A DNA stretch of 64,000 nt, taken from Actinomycetota bacterium. Its GTDB lineage: Bacteria; Actinomycetota; Actinomycetes; Streptosporangiales; Streptosporangiaceae. Shown here piece after piece: positions 19,714 to 29,870 of the stretch. Numbering within the stretch: position 1 is the first letter of the stretch; every line of letters begins with the position of its first letter. The DNA is taken from positions 1 through 64,000 of the forward strand of contig DAHVAR010000060.1 in assembly GCA_027314515.1 (NCBI GenBank). Direction: 5' to 3'. The notes under the pieces are model-generated. The model ran no database searches. It was not told where the DNA came from and worked only from the letters and a program-made list of their open reading frames with translations. Both the position numbers and the translations under genes were made by a program.

Positions 19714-19780
19714 GCCCGGCGGGGTGCCCGGGGTGCCCTGAGGCTGGCTGCTGATGCCTGTCTCCTTCCGCTAGCAGCTG

Positions 19781-21145
19781 CTAGGCCGACCCGGCCATCC
19801 GGTCCAGAATCTGCCTGACCAGGCCCATCGGTGTCTGCGGATGCAGGAATGCGAGCCTGGCCACGGTCTCGCCGTCCCAGCGGGTCGGCGGCGCGAACGC
19901 CACCTGGTCGTCAAGCAGCGCGTCTGCCCAGGCCGCGTAGTCGGCGGGCTGCCAGCCAATCCGCCGGAACAGGACTACCGACAGCTGAGGTTCCCTGACG
20001 AGTTCCAGGTAACCCCTGGCGGAAATCTCTGCCGCAGTCTGCCTGGCGAGATCGATGGCTGACTCGATGGCCGCGCTGTAGGCGCGCACGCCGTGCACGC
20101 ACAGCGAGAACCACAGCGGCAGGCCCCTGGCGCGCCGGGTCAGGTGGTAGGCGTAGTCGGTCGGGTTCCACCCGGCCGGCTCGGAGTGGATGACATCGAG
20201 GTATCCGGCGTCCTGCAGATGGACGGAACGGGCTAGTTCCGGGTCACGGTACAGCAGCGCCGCGCAGTCGAACGGCGCGAACAGCCACTTGTGCGGGTCG
20301 ACCACGAACGAGTCAGCGCGCTCGATGCCGTCGTAGGCCGCCCGGACGCTCGGCGCGAGCAGGCCGGCGCCGCCGTAGGCGCCATCCACGTGAAACCACA
20401 GGGCGTGCCTGCTCGCTACGTCCGCAAGTCCGGCCAGGTCGTCGATGATGCCGGCGTTGGTAGTGCCAGCCGTCGCCAGCACCGCAGCCAGCGACTCGGG
20501 TTCGCCATCAGCGGCGATCGCCGCGGCAACCGCGTCCCCGGTCAGCCGGTGATCCGCGGTCGGCACCACGAGCGGGTCCATTTCCAGCAGCCGGAGCGTA
20601 TTGCCGACCGAGGAATGCGCGTCCGAGCCGACAATCACGCGCCACCGCCTGCCCGGTGCAGCGGACCTCCGCTTGGCTGCCTCGCGGGCGACGGCGAGCG
20701 CGGAAAGGTTAGCTGCAGAGCCACCGGACACGAAGCAGCCGCCTGCTTCGCCCGGCAGCCCTGCCCGGTCCGCGAGCAGCCTCAGGACCTGATTCTCGGC
20801 GTGGATCGCGCCTGCGGCTTCCAGCCACGAGATGCCCTGGATCGACGCGCAGGAGACGAGCATGTCGAACAGCAGGGCCGCCTTGGTCGGCGCCGCCGGG
20901 ATGAAGCCGAGGAAACGCGGGCTGTCCGCGGAGATCACCGCCGGCGCGAGCGTCGAGGCGTACACGCCGAGAACCTGATCGGGGTTGTGGCCCTCGTCGC
21001 CGAGCAGCCCGGACAGCGCCACGTCCAGCTCGGCCGGATCACGCGAGCCGGAATCCAGCGGCACCGGATCAAGCCGGAGCCGGTTCTCCGCGTAGGCCAG
21101 CACCGACCTGATCATCATCTCGGTCGTCGGGTCCACGCTGTGCAT
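19781..21145 (-). CDS. Pyridoxal-dependent (group II) decarboxylase/aminotransferase-family protein
   Basis: ATAGTTNAGIIDDLAGLADVA, WFHVDGAYGGAGLLAP, DSFVVDPHKWLFAPFDCAALL. Confidence 0.9.
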   Translation of the reverse strand: MHSVDPTTEMMIRSVLAYAENRLRLDPVPLDSGSRDPAELDVALSGLLGDEGHNPDQVLGVYASTLAPAVISADSPRFLGFIPAAPTKAALLFDMLVSCASIQGISWLEAAGAIHAENQVLRLLADRAGLPGEAGGCFVSGGSAANLSALAVAREAAKRRSAAPGRRWRVIVGSDAHSSVGNTLRLLEMDPLVVPTADHRLTGDAVAAAIAADGEPESLAAVLATAGTTNAGIIDDLAGLADVASRHALWFHVDGAYGGAGLLAPSVRAAYDGIERADSFVVDPHKWLFAPFDCAALLYRDPELARSVHLQDAGYLDVIHSEPAGWNPTDYAYHLTRRARGLPLWFSLCVHGVRAYSAAIESAIDLARQTAAEISARGYLELVREPQLSVVLFRRIGWQPADYAAWADALLDDQVAFAPPTRWDGETVARLAFLHPQTPMGLVRQILDRMAGSA

Positions 21146-21170
21146 GGCGGCAACCTAGCGCACTAGCGCA

Positions 21171-22439
21171 CTATCTGGGCGGCTTGCCTGCGGACCCGCC
21201 ATCCCCGGCCGCGTCCCGCGGCTCGCTGACCCAGGCGGAGAAGACCGGAAGCCCGTGCCACGGGCCGGGGCGGGCGCTACCGGACCCGGCGTCAGCGTTC
21301 CCGGCGGTGCCGGCACCGGCACTGCTGTCGCCGCTGTCGGCCGGGTCGGTCGTGATCGCTACTGCGGCATAGGGATGCGCGAAGCGCAACTCGGCTTCCC
21401 GCCGCCTGGACGGCTGCCGCATCGCGAGCACGATCCCCACCGCGGTGGCCGCCGCAGCCTCGAAGCCGGTACGCGAGTACCGGGCCGTCGCCGACTGGCT
21501 GGCCTGCCAGGGGCCCGGACGGGGCGCGATCGCATTCCTGGCCGCCTGGAAGCCTAGCGACGGGTCAGTCAGCTCGTGCTGCGATGTAGCTGACCAGGCG
21601 GGCAGCACCGCGATACAGGCATCTGAGCCGGCCGTGACCTCGCGCAGCCGCCACAACGGTCCCTCGCCGAGCGGCAGGTCGGCGAGGGCCCTGCGCCGCA
21701 CCGGGCCGCCGGTCGCGTGCTGGACCCCGATCCGGTGCGCTACCGCCAGCACCGTACCGGCGGGCACGTCCGCCGCGGCCGCGACCGAGATGACGAGCAG
21801 GCCGCCAGCCGCCTGGGCAGCGTGCACGATCACGTCCCCGGCATCGGGCGTGACCGCAACGTACTGCGTGTGACCGCCCTGCCGGGGGGATCGCAGCACC
21901 AGGCTCAGCCGTCCGGCCCACGGGCTTGCGCTGCCGAGGCTGGCTGCCGGGGCCAGCTCGAACGGAACCGTCCACGACACCTTGCTGGCCAGCACGGAGG
22001 CCAGGATCAGGGTCAGGCCGTCGCCGCGAATCGGGAACCGGTCGATCAGGCCGAACGTGTGCGCCCGAGCCCACTGGTCCAGCCCGGCCGGGCCGGGCAC
22101 TTCGCCGGTGGTGACCTGAGCTGGCAGGCCGGCGCGCCAGCGCCGGAATCCGGGACCGGGATCGGCTCCGCCGCTGGTCCAGGCCGCGACCGCGCTTGCG
22201 ACTACGGGATGCGGACGGGCCAGCAGGTCAGCGGCCGCGCGAGCGGCGGCGTCGGCATCGCAGCCAAGCACCTCGGTCAGGGCTTCACGATCCGGCCCGG
22301 CGCTGGCGGGCGCGGCAAGCGCCAGCAGCAGCCAGGCCCCGAGCGGCGAGGCGACGTGGTGCCTCGCCCCGATGGCCGAATGCAAGCGCGCCGCATAGCG
22401 AACTACGCAGGTCGCGACGAGGCTTGTCGAGTCAGCCAT
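21171..22439 (-). CDS. Serpin-like protein (proteinase inhibitor I4-like)
   Basis: SPLGAWLLLALAA, LDQWARAHTFGLIDRFPI, LTLILASVLASKVSWTVPFEL resemble serpin core segments; remote similarity judged by eye. Confidence 0.5.
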   Translation of the reverse strand: MADSTSLVATCVVRYAARLHSAIGARHHVASPLGAWLLLALAAPASAGPDREALTEVLGCDADAAARAAADLLARPHPVVASAVAAWTSGGADPGPGFRRWRAGLPAQVTTGEVPGPAGLDQWARAHTFGLIDRFPIRGDGLTLILASVLASKVSWTVPFELAPAASLGSASPWAGRLSLVLRSPRQGGHTQYVAVTPDAGDVIVHAAQAAGGLLVISVAAAADVPAGTVLAVAHRIGVQHATGGPVRRRALADLPLGEGPLWRLREVTAGSDACIAVLPAWSATSQHELTDPSLGFQAARNAIAPRPGPWQASQSATARYSRTGFEAAAATAVGIVLAMRQPSRRREAELRFAHPYAAVAITTDPADSGDSSAGAGTAGNADAGSGSARPGPWHGLPVFSAWVSEPRDAAGDGGSAGKPPR

Positions 22440-22507
22440 AAGGCAACCTTGCCAAACTGTCGCCGCGACCGCGAAGCGCTGGGTCGAAGGAGCAGTATGG
22501 CGGCCGG

Positions 22508-24151
22508 TCAGACCGCGGAGGTGACCTGGGCCGCGGCGCCGGTGTTGTCGCCGCCAGCCTGCTGGCGCCTGAGCCAGAAGAAGGTGACGATTCCGGCGAC
22601 CAGTACCAGGGCTGCCGCCAGGTACAGCGCGGCGTGCAGCCCGGACTCGAACGCGCTATACGCCGCCTGGATGACTTCCTGGACCAGTTTGGGCTGGCCG
22701 GCGCCAGCGGCTCCGCCCGCGCCCTGGGCGTGCCCGTTGGACGGCTCGAGCCCTGTCTCGACGCCGTTGATGACAATCTGCTGGATGCTCTTGGGCAAGC
22801 CGAGCGACTGGAGCCGGGTGGCGATGTAGGCAGACAGCCGGGCGGACACCAGGGCACCGAGCACTGCCACGCCGGTGACGGCACCAATCTCGCGGCTGGT
22901 GTTGGTCGTAGAGGCCGCCATGCCCGAACGCTCCGGCGGCACCGCCGACAGCGCCGAGGAGGTGGCGGGCACGACAGTGGCGCCGATGCCGATTCCGGTG
23001 AGCGAGAGGGCGGCTGCCAACGGCAGGTAGCCCGGATGCGGGTTGACGGTGACCGAGGTCAGCAACAGCCCGAGAGCGAACAGCAGGCAGCCGGTCACGA
23101 TCGTCCACCGCTCGCCGATCACCACCGTCGAGCGGCCGGCCAGCAGCGCCGCAGCCGCGAGCAGCACCGTCATCGGCAGGAATATCAGCGCGATCTGGTA
23201 ACCGCTGTAGCCCACGACCTCCTCGAGGTACAGCGCCGTGAAGAAGAACACCGCAAAGGTGGCGAAATATGCGCAGAACGCAACGACATTGGCGACCGCG
23301 AATCGTGGCACCCGGATGAAACGCAGGTCGAGCAAGGGGTGCGCGGCCTTGGTCTCCCACCAGAAGAAGGTGATCACGGCAAGGACGCCGACGCACAGCA
23401 ACGCGATCACCCGGGCGGAGCCAAAGCCTGATTTCTCGGCCAGGATCACCGCGAAGGCCACCGCTGACAGCGCGACCGCGCCGAACGCAACGCCCGCGGT
23501 GTCGACCCGGTGCGCATCAGGATCAGCGTTCTCTGGCAGCACCGCCAGCACGCCCGCCAGCGCGATCGCGCCGACGATCAGGTTGAACCAGAAGATCGCG
23601 CGCCAGTCCCATTCGCCGACCAGCGCGCCGCCGATGACCGGGCCCATGGCGAGCGCCACCCCGGTAACCGAGGTCCAGACGGCGAGCGCCCTGGCTCTGA
23701 TGCGCTCGTTGGTGTAGATATGCCGGATCATCGACAGCGTGCCCGGCTCGCTCGCCGCCGCGCCGAACCCCATGACGGCCCGGCCGGCAATCAGCACGCC
23801 GACGTTGGGTGCCTCCGCGGACAGGATCGAGCCGGCGCAGAAAATGACGACGCCGATGACCATGACGCGCTTGCGGCCGAACTCGTCGCCGACCATGCCG
23901 AAGCCCAGCATCGCCCCGGCGAATGTCAGGGCGTAGGCACCGACCACCCACTGCAGGCCGGCCACGCCCGCGTGCAGCTGAGTCTGCACGTTCCCGAGCG
24001 CGACGCTGACCACGGTGTTATCGAGGAAGGTCAGGAAAACGACGACGCACAGCACGATGAGGGCAAGGGGGCGGCCGCCGTGCCTAGCCGCCACCGCCTC
24101 GCCTTCGTCGGCGCCGTCCGGGCTGACCACTATCAGGTGGCTGACTTGCAT
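22508..24151 (-). CDS. MFS transporter, DHA2/EmrB-QacA type
   Basis: FLDNTVVSVALGNVQTQLHAGVAGLQWVVGAYALTFAGAMLGFGMVGDEFGRKRVMVIG; 14-TM-like profile. Confidence 0.9.
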   Translation of the reverse strand: MQVSHLIVVSPDGADEGEAVAARHGGRPLALIVLCVVVFLTFLDNTVVSVALGNVQTQLHAGVAGLQWVVGAYALTFAGAMLGFGMVGDEFGRKRVMVIGVVIFCAGSILSAEAPNVGVLIAGRAVMGFGAAASEPGTLSMIRHIYTNERIRARALAVWTSVTGVALAMGPVIGGALVGEWDWRAIFWFNLIVGAIALAGVLAVLPENADPDAHRVDTAGVAFGAVALSAVAFAVILAEKSGFGSARVIALLCVGVLAVITFFWWETKAAHPLLDLRFIRVPRFAVANVVAFCAYFATFAVFFFTALYLEEVVGYSGYQIALIFLPMTVLLAAAALLAGRSTVVIGERWTIVTGCLLFALGLLLTSVTVNPHPGYLPLAAALSLTGIGIGATVVPATSSALSAVPPERSGMAASTTNTSREIGAVTGVAVLGALVSARLSAYIATRLQSLGLPKSIQQIVINGVETGLEPSNGHAQGAGGAAGAGQPKLVQEVIQAAYSAFESGLHAALYLAAALVLVAGIVTFFWLRRQQAGGDNTGAAAQVTSAV

Positions 24152-24702
24152 GCGGCGGGCAAACCTGACGTCTTGCCCGCGTTCTCGATGATCAGCAGCC
24201 CGCAGAAGCTTGCCACGCCCACCTTCCAGGTGCCGTTCTGCAGCACGGCCGTCCCTGTCTGGTTCTTCAGCTCGGGCGTGCCGCTGACGAGGATCTCGTA
24301 TTTCACCGTCGCCTGGGTAGGCGAGGTGACGGTGACGTTTGTGACCTTAGCGGTCGCCAGCGATGCGAGGCTAGAGCCCGACTGGCTCCTGATTACCGAC
24401 GCGAACGTCGGTCCGTCCTGGAGCAGCGTTACCCGCTTGCTATCCGGTGTCCTGGCGTTGAAGAAGGCTTCCCAGTTCGAGGTGATCGCGGCAATCGTTG
24501 CGGCGCTCGCACTCGATGACGTGCCCGCCGAGGCGGCCGGGGATGACGAGGCCGGGGGTGTGGCGGCCGGCGAAGAGGTCCCCGCCGGCGCAGACGAACC
24601 CGCTGACGTCGGGCTGCTGCCGCCGCAGGCCGCCAGGGTCACGGTGAGGGCAGCGAGCGCGCACGCCCCGAGCAGCTGCGAGATGTGCCTATGAGAATTC
24701 AT
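24133..24702 (-). CDS. Putative lipoprotein, hypothetical
   Basis: MNSHRHISQLLGACALAALTVTLAACGGSSPTSAG lipobox followed by an S/A-rich linker. Confidence 0.75.
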   Translation of the reverse strand: MNSHRHISQLLGACALAALTVTLAACGGSSPTSAGSSAPAGTSSPAATPPASSSPAASAGTSSSASAATIAAITSNWEAFFNARTPDSKRVTLLQDGPTFASVIRSQSGSSLASLATAKVTNVTVTSPTQATVKYEILVSGTPELKNQTGTAVLQNGTWKVGVASFCGLLIIENAGKTSGLPAACKSAT

Positions 24703-24816
24703 ACAGCAATCCTCCAACTGTCTTTCAGCCGGTGGCATTCCACCCTGGACCTGATCTTCTCGCAATTACCGGCCGGCCGGTTAACCGTGAGGTGACAGCC
24801 GTGTCATGCTGGCAGG

Positions 24817-25164
24817 ATGTCCGACCTCGAACTGCTCCGGGGCCGCGTGCGCCAGTTCACCGCCGACCGGGACTGGAGCCGTTACCACGATCCGAAATCA
24901 GTGCTGCTCGCCCTGGTAGGTGAAGTCGGCGAACTCGCCGAGTTGTTCCAATGGCTGCCCGCAGGCACAGCGGCCAAACTCGCCGCTTCCGAGCCACTGC
25001 ATACCAGGGCTGCCGAGGAAATGTCGGACGTGCTGCTGTACCTGATCCTGCTGGCCGATGTCCTGGGGGTCGATCTGGCTGCCGCGGCCAATGCCAAGCT
25101 GGATGACAATGCCCGCCGGTACCCGCCAGGCGTTCCCCAGCCGCAGGCCGGCCCGGCGAGCTGA
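24817..25164 (+). CDS. MazG-like nucleotide pyrophosphohydrolase
   Basis: LLALVGEVGELAELFQWL...EEMSDVLLYLILLADVLGVDL. Confidence 0.85.
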   Translation: MSDLELLRGRVRQFTADRDWSRYHDPKSVLLALVGEVGELAELFQWLPAGTAAKLAASEPLHTRAAEEMSDVLLYLILLADVLGVDLAAAANAKLDDNARRYPPGVPQPQAGPAS

Positions 25165-25178
25165 GCCGCCGAGCTGCG

Positions 25179-27215
25179 CTAGCGAGCCGCCGCCGGCCCG
25201 GACCACAGGGACTGAAGCTCCCGGTCCACGCTCGCGGCCAGCGGCGCGATCGGCGTCAATGCGGGCCTCGGCGGATCCGCGTGTGCCTGGTCACACTGCG
25301 CTAGCGCGGCACTGGTCAGGAACCTGGTCAGCTGCCCGTAGCTGTGCCGGTCGTCGCGAGCCAGCCGGTGATGGTGCATCCGCAGCGGCGCGTACAGGTA
25401 AAGCCGGTCCCGTGCTCTGGTGACCGCCACGTAGAACAACCGCTGCTCCTCTTCGAGCCCGGCTGGCGTGGTCAGCGCCATGTCGCTCGGCACCGCGCCG
25501 TCCACCAGCTGGGGCAGGTGGACGACCGGCCACTCCAGCCCCTTGGCCGAGTGCACCGTGGAGATAACCAGGTAGTCGTCGTCCAGTCGCGGCTTGCCCG
25601 CGAGGTCGGAGGCCGACACCGGCGGGTCCAGCGCCAGCTGAACCAGCGCGTCGTGCAGCGAGGGGCTGTCCGCCGCCGCGTCAGCCAGCCGTTCCAGGTC
25701 AGCGAACCGCGCGGCGGCGTCAGCGTAACGGGCTGCCATCGGGCCATGCAGCGCGGACAGGATGGACGCAGCCCGGTCCGCCGTCCGCTCCAGCTGTGCC
25801 GCCTGTGCCAGCTGCCGCACAGTGAGCCCGACGGCGGCGGCGCAGCGCTGCGGGAGAGAGCGCTCGGCATCGGCCCAGCGGGCAAACTGCTGCGGCTGCG
25901 CCACCTGCATGGTCTCGATCACCCGCCTGGCGAGTACCGGGCCGACGCCCTCGTGCAGCCGAAGCAGCCGGAACCAGGCCAGGTCGTCCGCCGGGTTAGC
26001 GACGACCCTGGCGGCGGCGATGAAATCCTTGACGTGGGCGGCCTCAGTGAACCGCAGGCCGCCGTACTTCACGTACGGGATGCCGCGTGCGGCTAGCTCG
26101 ATCTCCAGCAGGTCACTGTGATGTGCCGTTCGCACCAGTACCGCCTGCTGCTGGAACGCGACGCCGACTTCATGCTCGGCCAGCACCTGTCGGCATACCT
26201 CGCGCGCCTGCGTCGCTTCGTCGTGGCAGCGGGTGAGCAGCGGCCGGTGACCCTCGCCGCGCTCGGCGCAGAGCGCTAGCTCCAGCCCGCCGAACTGCGG
26301 GCGGATGACATTCGCCAGCCCGAGAACCGGGTGCCGGGAGCGGTAATTGCGGGACAGGCGGATGATCGCCAGGTCGCCGTAGGTGCTGGCGAGCGCGCGC
26401 AAATGGGCCGGGCCGGCGCCGCGGAAGGCATAGATCGCCTGCGCATCGTCGCCGACGCAGGTGAGGCCGGAGCCATCGGGCTGCAGCAGCCGGACGATCT
26501 CAGCCTGGACGGCGTTCACGTCCTGGTACTCATCGACCAGAACCGCGTCGAACAGGCCGCGCAGGGCCGGGCCGGCCGCGGCGTCGGCGAGCGCGGCCCG
26601 CCACAGCAGCAGCAGGTCGTCGAAGTCGACCAGGCCGTGCCGTCGCTTGTAGCTCACGAAGTCGCTGAAGAGCGCGGCAAGCTGCTCGGTGAACTGCGCG
26701 CACCATGGATAGCCCTGCGACACGACATCGGCCAGCTGGGTGCTCGCGGCGACACACCGGGAGTAGATCTCGGCACAGGTGGCCGCGCGCGGACAGCGGC
26801 GGCCCGCGCTGGTGCCGACCAGACCGTGGACATCACGCAGCGTGTCCATGATGTCGGCAGAGTCCGCGGGGTCGATGACACTGAACTCCGCTGGCAGCGC
26901 GAAGGCCTCGGCATGGGCTCTGATAATGCGATGCGCGACCGCGTGGAACGTTCCGCCGACGATCCGGCCGGACGCCTTGCGATCTCGCGGCTCAGCCCTG
27001 GCGAGCATGTCGTCGGCGGCCCGCCGGGTGAAGGTGAGCAGCAAGATCCGGCCCGGCTGGACGCCCTGCTCCTGCAGCCATGCCGCACGGGCCACGAGGG
27101 TGCCGGTCTTGCCGGTGCCGGCCCCGGCAAGGATCAGCAGCGGACTGCCCTGATGGGTGGCGGCGCGGCGCTGATCCTCGTTGAGCACATCAAGAACGCC
27201 ATTCAGCGCTGTCAT
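25179..27215 (-). CDS. UvrD/PcrA-type ATP-dependent helicase
   Basis: LNEDQRRAATHQGSPLLILAGAGTGKT, VDEYQDVNAVQ, TVHSAKGLEWPVV, LFYVAVTRARDRL; likely start MTALNG at 27215. Confidence 0.9.
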   Translation of the reverse strand: MTALNGVLDVLNEDQRRAATHQGSPLLILAGAGTGKTGTLVARAAWLQEQGVQPGRILLLTFTRRAADDMLARAEPRDRKASGRIVGGTFHAVAHRIIRAHAEAFALPAEFSVIDPADSADIMDTLRDVHGLVGTSAGRRCPRAATCAEIYSRCVAASTQLADVVSQGYPWCAQFTEQLAALFSDFVSYKRRHGLVDFDDLLLLWRAALADAAAGPALRGLFDAVLVDEYQDVNAVQAEIVRLLQPDGSGLTCVGDDAQAIYAFRGAGPAHLRALASTYGDLAIIRLSRNYRSRHPVLGLANVIRPQFGGLELALCAERGEGHRPLLTRCHDEATQAREVCRQVLAEHEVGVAFQQQAVLVRTAHHSDLLEIELAARGIPYVKYGGLRFTEAAHVKDFIAAARVVANPADDLAWFRLLRLHEGVGPVLARRVIETMQVAQPQQFARWADAERSLPQRCAAAVGLTVRQLAQAAQLERTADRAASILSALHGPMAARYADAAARFADLERLADAAADSPSLHDALVQLALDPPVSASDLAGKPRLDDDYLVISTVHSAKGLEWPVVHLPQLVDGAVPSDMALTTPAGLEEEQRLFYVAVTRARDRLYLYAPLRMHHHRLARDDRHSYGQLTRFLTSAALAQCDQAHADPPRPALTPIAPLAASVDRELQSLWSGPAAAR

Positions 27216-27373
27216 GGAGACTGACTGTAGCCAGCACCACCGACAGCGCGGCCCGAACACGCGGCCCGCACGGGAAGGATCGGGACCGCGATAGGCCTTT
27301 TCTTCCATTAGCGGCCGACGTCCCGCATGCTAGTTATAGCCATAGCTGCGCGGCCCGGTTCGCGGGACCCAGG

Positions 27374-28078
27374 GTGCGGGAGGCCCCATTGTCGGTATCG
27401 GCGCTTGTAGCGTCCCTGCAGCGCATCGGCCAGGTTCAGGCGCATCTTTCCGGGCCGGTGTCGCTGCTGCTCGCGCTCATGGCCGTGGGCGCGGCATCCC
27501 TTCCGTGGCTGTGGCCGGTGACCAGGCATCTCACCGTGATGGCGCACGAGGGCGCGCACGCGACGATAGCCTCGGCATTCGGCCGCAAAGTACAGGGCTT
27601 CGAGTTCAAGCTCGATGCCAGCGGCGCCACCCACCACTCCGGCAGCGCAGGCGGCCAGGCGGGCAGCTTCGCGATCACGTTCGCCGGATACCTTGGGCCG
27701 AGCGCGTTCGGCGTCGGCGCGGCCGAGCTGATCAGGGTCGGCTACATCGTCGCTGTGCTGTGGATCGGCCTGGCCGGGCTGCTGACGATCATGCTGAGCA
27801 TGCGCCGGAGCTTCGGCATCGTCAGCGTGCTCCTTGCGCTGGTCGCGGTATTCCTGGTGGCCGGCTTTGCGACGGTAGAGGCCCAGGTCGTTACGGCCTA
27901 CGCCGTCACCTGGTTCCTGCTGGTTTCCAGCGTGCAGATCATCAGGAGCCGCGGCAAGAACGCCGATGACGCGGGCAAGCTGCAGGGCATGACGCGGATC
28001 CCGGCTGGCTTCTGGGCGAGAACCTGGCTGGCCGGGGCGTTCGCCGCGCTCGTGTTCGGCGCGGTCCAGCTCGTCTGA
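27374..28078 (+). CDS. M50-family metallopeptidase-like membrane protein
   Basis: LTVMAHEGAHATIASAFGRKVQGFEF; multiple TM segments. Confidence 0.8.
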   Translation: MREAPLSVSALVASLQRIGQVQAHLSGPVSLLLALMAVGAASLPWLWPVTRHLTVMAHEGAHATIASAFGRKVQGFEFKLDASGATHHSGSAGGQAGSFAITFAGYLGPSAFGVGAAELIRVGYIVAVLWIGLAGLLTIMLSMRRSFGIVSVLLALVAVFLVAGFATVEAQVVTAYAVTWFLLVSSVQIIRSRGKNADDAGKLQGMTRIPAGFWARTWLAGAFAALVFGAVQLV

Positions 28079-28118
28079 GCCCGACCGGGCAGCTGCCAGC
28101 TCTGACCGCCATCGCCGG

Positions 28119-28478
28119 TCACCAGCCGAGTTCGCGCAGCCGCTCGTCGGTGATGCCGAAGTAATGCCCCACTTCGTGGATTACCGTCCGGCGAACCTGC
28201 TCGACGACTTGCGCCTCGGTGTCGCAGATCGCGCTGATGGCCTGCTGATAGATCGTGATCCGGTCGGGCAGCACGCCTGCGTAGCCGGTGTCGCGGCTGG
28301 TCAGCGGGATGCCCTGGTACAGGCCGAGCAGGCCGTGCGGGCCAGGGTCGTGCTCGACGAGCACCGCGACATTCTTCATGCGATCGGCAAACTCACCCGG
28401 CAGCGAGTCGAGCGCCGTGGCGACCATCTGCTCGAATGACTGCGGATCGACCGTGATCACCAGTCCATTGTCTGCCAT
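28119..28478 (-). CDS. Small zincin-like metallopeptidase family protein
   Basis: VIHEVGHYFGITDERLRELGW; LYQGIPLTSRDTGYAGVLPDRITIYQ. Confidence 0.85.
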   Translation of the reverse strand: MADNGLVITVDPQSFEQMVATALDSLPGEFADRMKNVAVLVEHDPGPHGLLGLYQGIPLTSRDTGYAGVLPDRITIYQQAISAICDTEAQVVEQVRRTVIHEVGHYFGITDERLRELGW

Positions 28479-28506
28479 CCGGGCCGTAGCCCAGGGCGGT
28501 AGGCGC

Positions 28507-29391
28507 TCACCGGGCGGCGGCTGCCAGCGTCCCGATGACGACCGTGGCGTCCATTTCCCTGTCGGCGCAGACCTCTGCCGCAAGCCCGGCGGCGGTCATC
28601 GCCGCCGCGGTCTGCGGGGCTTGCCGTTCGCTGGTCTCGATCAGCAGGCAGCCGTCCGGCGCCAGCCAGTCCGGTGCGCCCGCGGCGACACGCCGGTGAA
28701 TCGCCACCCCGTCCGGGCCGCCGTCCAGCGCTGCCAGCGGTTCATGCAGCCGGGCCTCGGGCGGCAACAGGGCGATCTCCGCGGTGGGCACATACGGCGC
28801 GTTGACCACGAGCACGCTCACCCGGCCGCGCAGCGCCGGCGACAGCGCGCCATACAGGTCGCCCTGGCAGGCCGCGCCGCCGACGGCAGCGACGTTACCG
28901 CGGGCGCACTGCACGGCGACTGGATCGATGTCGGCGGCATGCAACTCGACCCGGCCGAGCGCGCGCAGCCCGGCGGCCACCGCAACGCCCACCGCGCCCG
29001 AGCCGCAGCACAGGTCCACGACCACCCAGCCGCCGTCAGCGTGAGCCAGCCAGCCGCCGTCAGCGTGAGCCAGCTGGCCGCCGTCAGCGTGAGCCGTCCG
29101 GCCGGCGGCGGCAATCGCCTGGCCGGCCAGGAACTCGCTTCGGCGCCGCGGCACGAAGACGCCGGGGCCAACGGTGATGCGCAAGCCGCAGAACTCGGCC
29201 CAGCCGATGACATGCTCCAGCGGCAGCCCGGCTGCGCGCCGCCGTACCATCTCGTCGAGTTGGCCCGGCGTTCGCGCCGCCGCAATCAGCAAGCCGGCCT
29301 CGTCCTCGGCGAAGACACAGCCTGCCGCCCGGAGCCGGGCGGCCGCCGACGCCCGCGCCACCGACGCCCGCGCCTTCGCTGCCGCGCTCAC
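28507..29391 (-). CDS. Putative protein N5-glutamine methyltransferase (HemK/PrmC-like)
   Basis: GVFVPRRRSEFLAGQA, VVDLCCGSGAVGVAVAAGL, VLVVNAPYVPTAEIALLPPEAR. Confidence 0.85.
   Translation of the reverse strand: MSAAAKARASVARASAAARLRAAGCVFAEDEAGLLIAAARTPGQLDEMVRRRAAGLPLEHVIGWAEFCGLRITVGPGVFVPRRRSEFLAGQAIAAAGRTAHADGGQLAHADGGWLAHADGGWVVVDLCCGSGAVGVAVAAGLRALGRVELHAADIDPVAVQCARGNVAAVGGAACQGDLYGALSPALRGRVSVLVVNAPYVPTAEIALLPPEARLHEPLAALDGGPDGVAIHRRVAAGAPDWLAPDGCLLIETSERQAPQTAAAMTAAGLAAEVCADREMDATVVIGTLAAAAR
29026..29094. repeat. 24-bp in-frame tandem repeat (about 3 units) inside the PrmC-like gene
   Basis: CAGCCAGCCGCCGTCAGCGTGAGC / CAGCTGGCCGCCGTCAGCGTGAGC units, encoding AHADGGQL-AHADGGWL-AHADGGW. 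Confidence 0.85.
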
Positions 29392-29870
29392 CAGGGCAGC
29401 GACGAGCTAGTCCAGTGTGACAGCGTGTCTATGTCGCTCATCTTGTAGACGTGCCGGGGCGGCGTCTCGAAGGTGGCGTACGGTTTGACCCTGATGACTA
29501 CCCGCTGCTCCTCCATCGCCAGCTGAGCAATCTGAGGGCGGCGGCTATCGGGAACCTCCTGGCCAGCCATCAGGCCCACGACCCTGGTGAGGACGTCCGC
29601 GGCTAGCCCGGGATCGGCCTCGACCGCTCCGTTGCCGTATACCTGCAGATAGTTGAACGGCCAGTGCTCGTCAAGAATGCACAGGCTGACCCGCCCGTCA
29701 CGAGCCACGGCCCTTGCCTTACCGCGCTCGGCCATGGTCGAGACCAGCAGGTCGTCGCCATCCATGACGTAGTGCACGACGGTCATCGCCGGCCCGTGGG
29801 CTTTCCTGGCGTAGCCGAAGACGCAGGTGCGATGGTCACGGACGAACTTGCGCCGTTCTTCCTGGTTCAC
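29388..29870 (-). CDS. PPOX-class, probably F420-dependent, oxidoreductase
   Basis: RKAHGPAMTVVHYVMDGDDLLVSTMAERGKARAVARDGRVSLCIL; GTG start at 29870. Confidence 0.8.
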   Translation of the reverse strand: MNQEERRKFVRDHRTCVFGYARKAHGPAMTVVHYVMDGDDLLVSTMAERGKARAVARDGRVSLCILDEHWPFNYLQVYGNGAVEADPGLAADVLTRVVGLMAGQEVPDSRRPQIAQLAMEEQRVVIRVKPYATFETPPRHVYKMSDIDTLSHWTSSSLPW

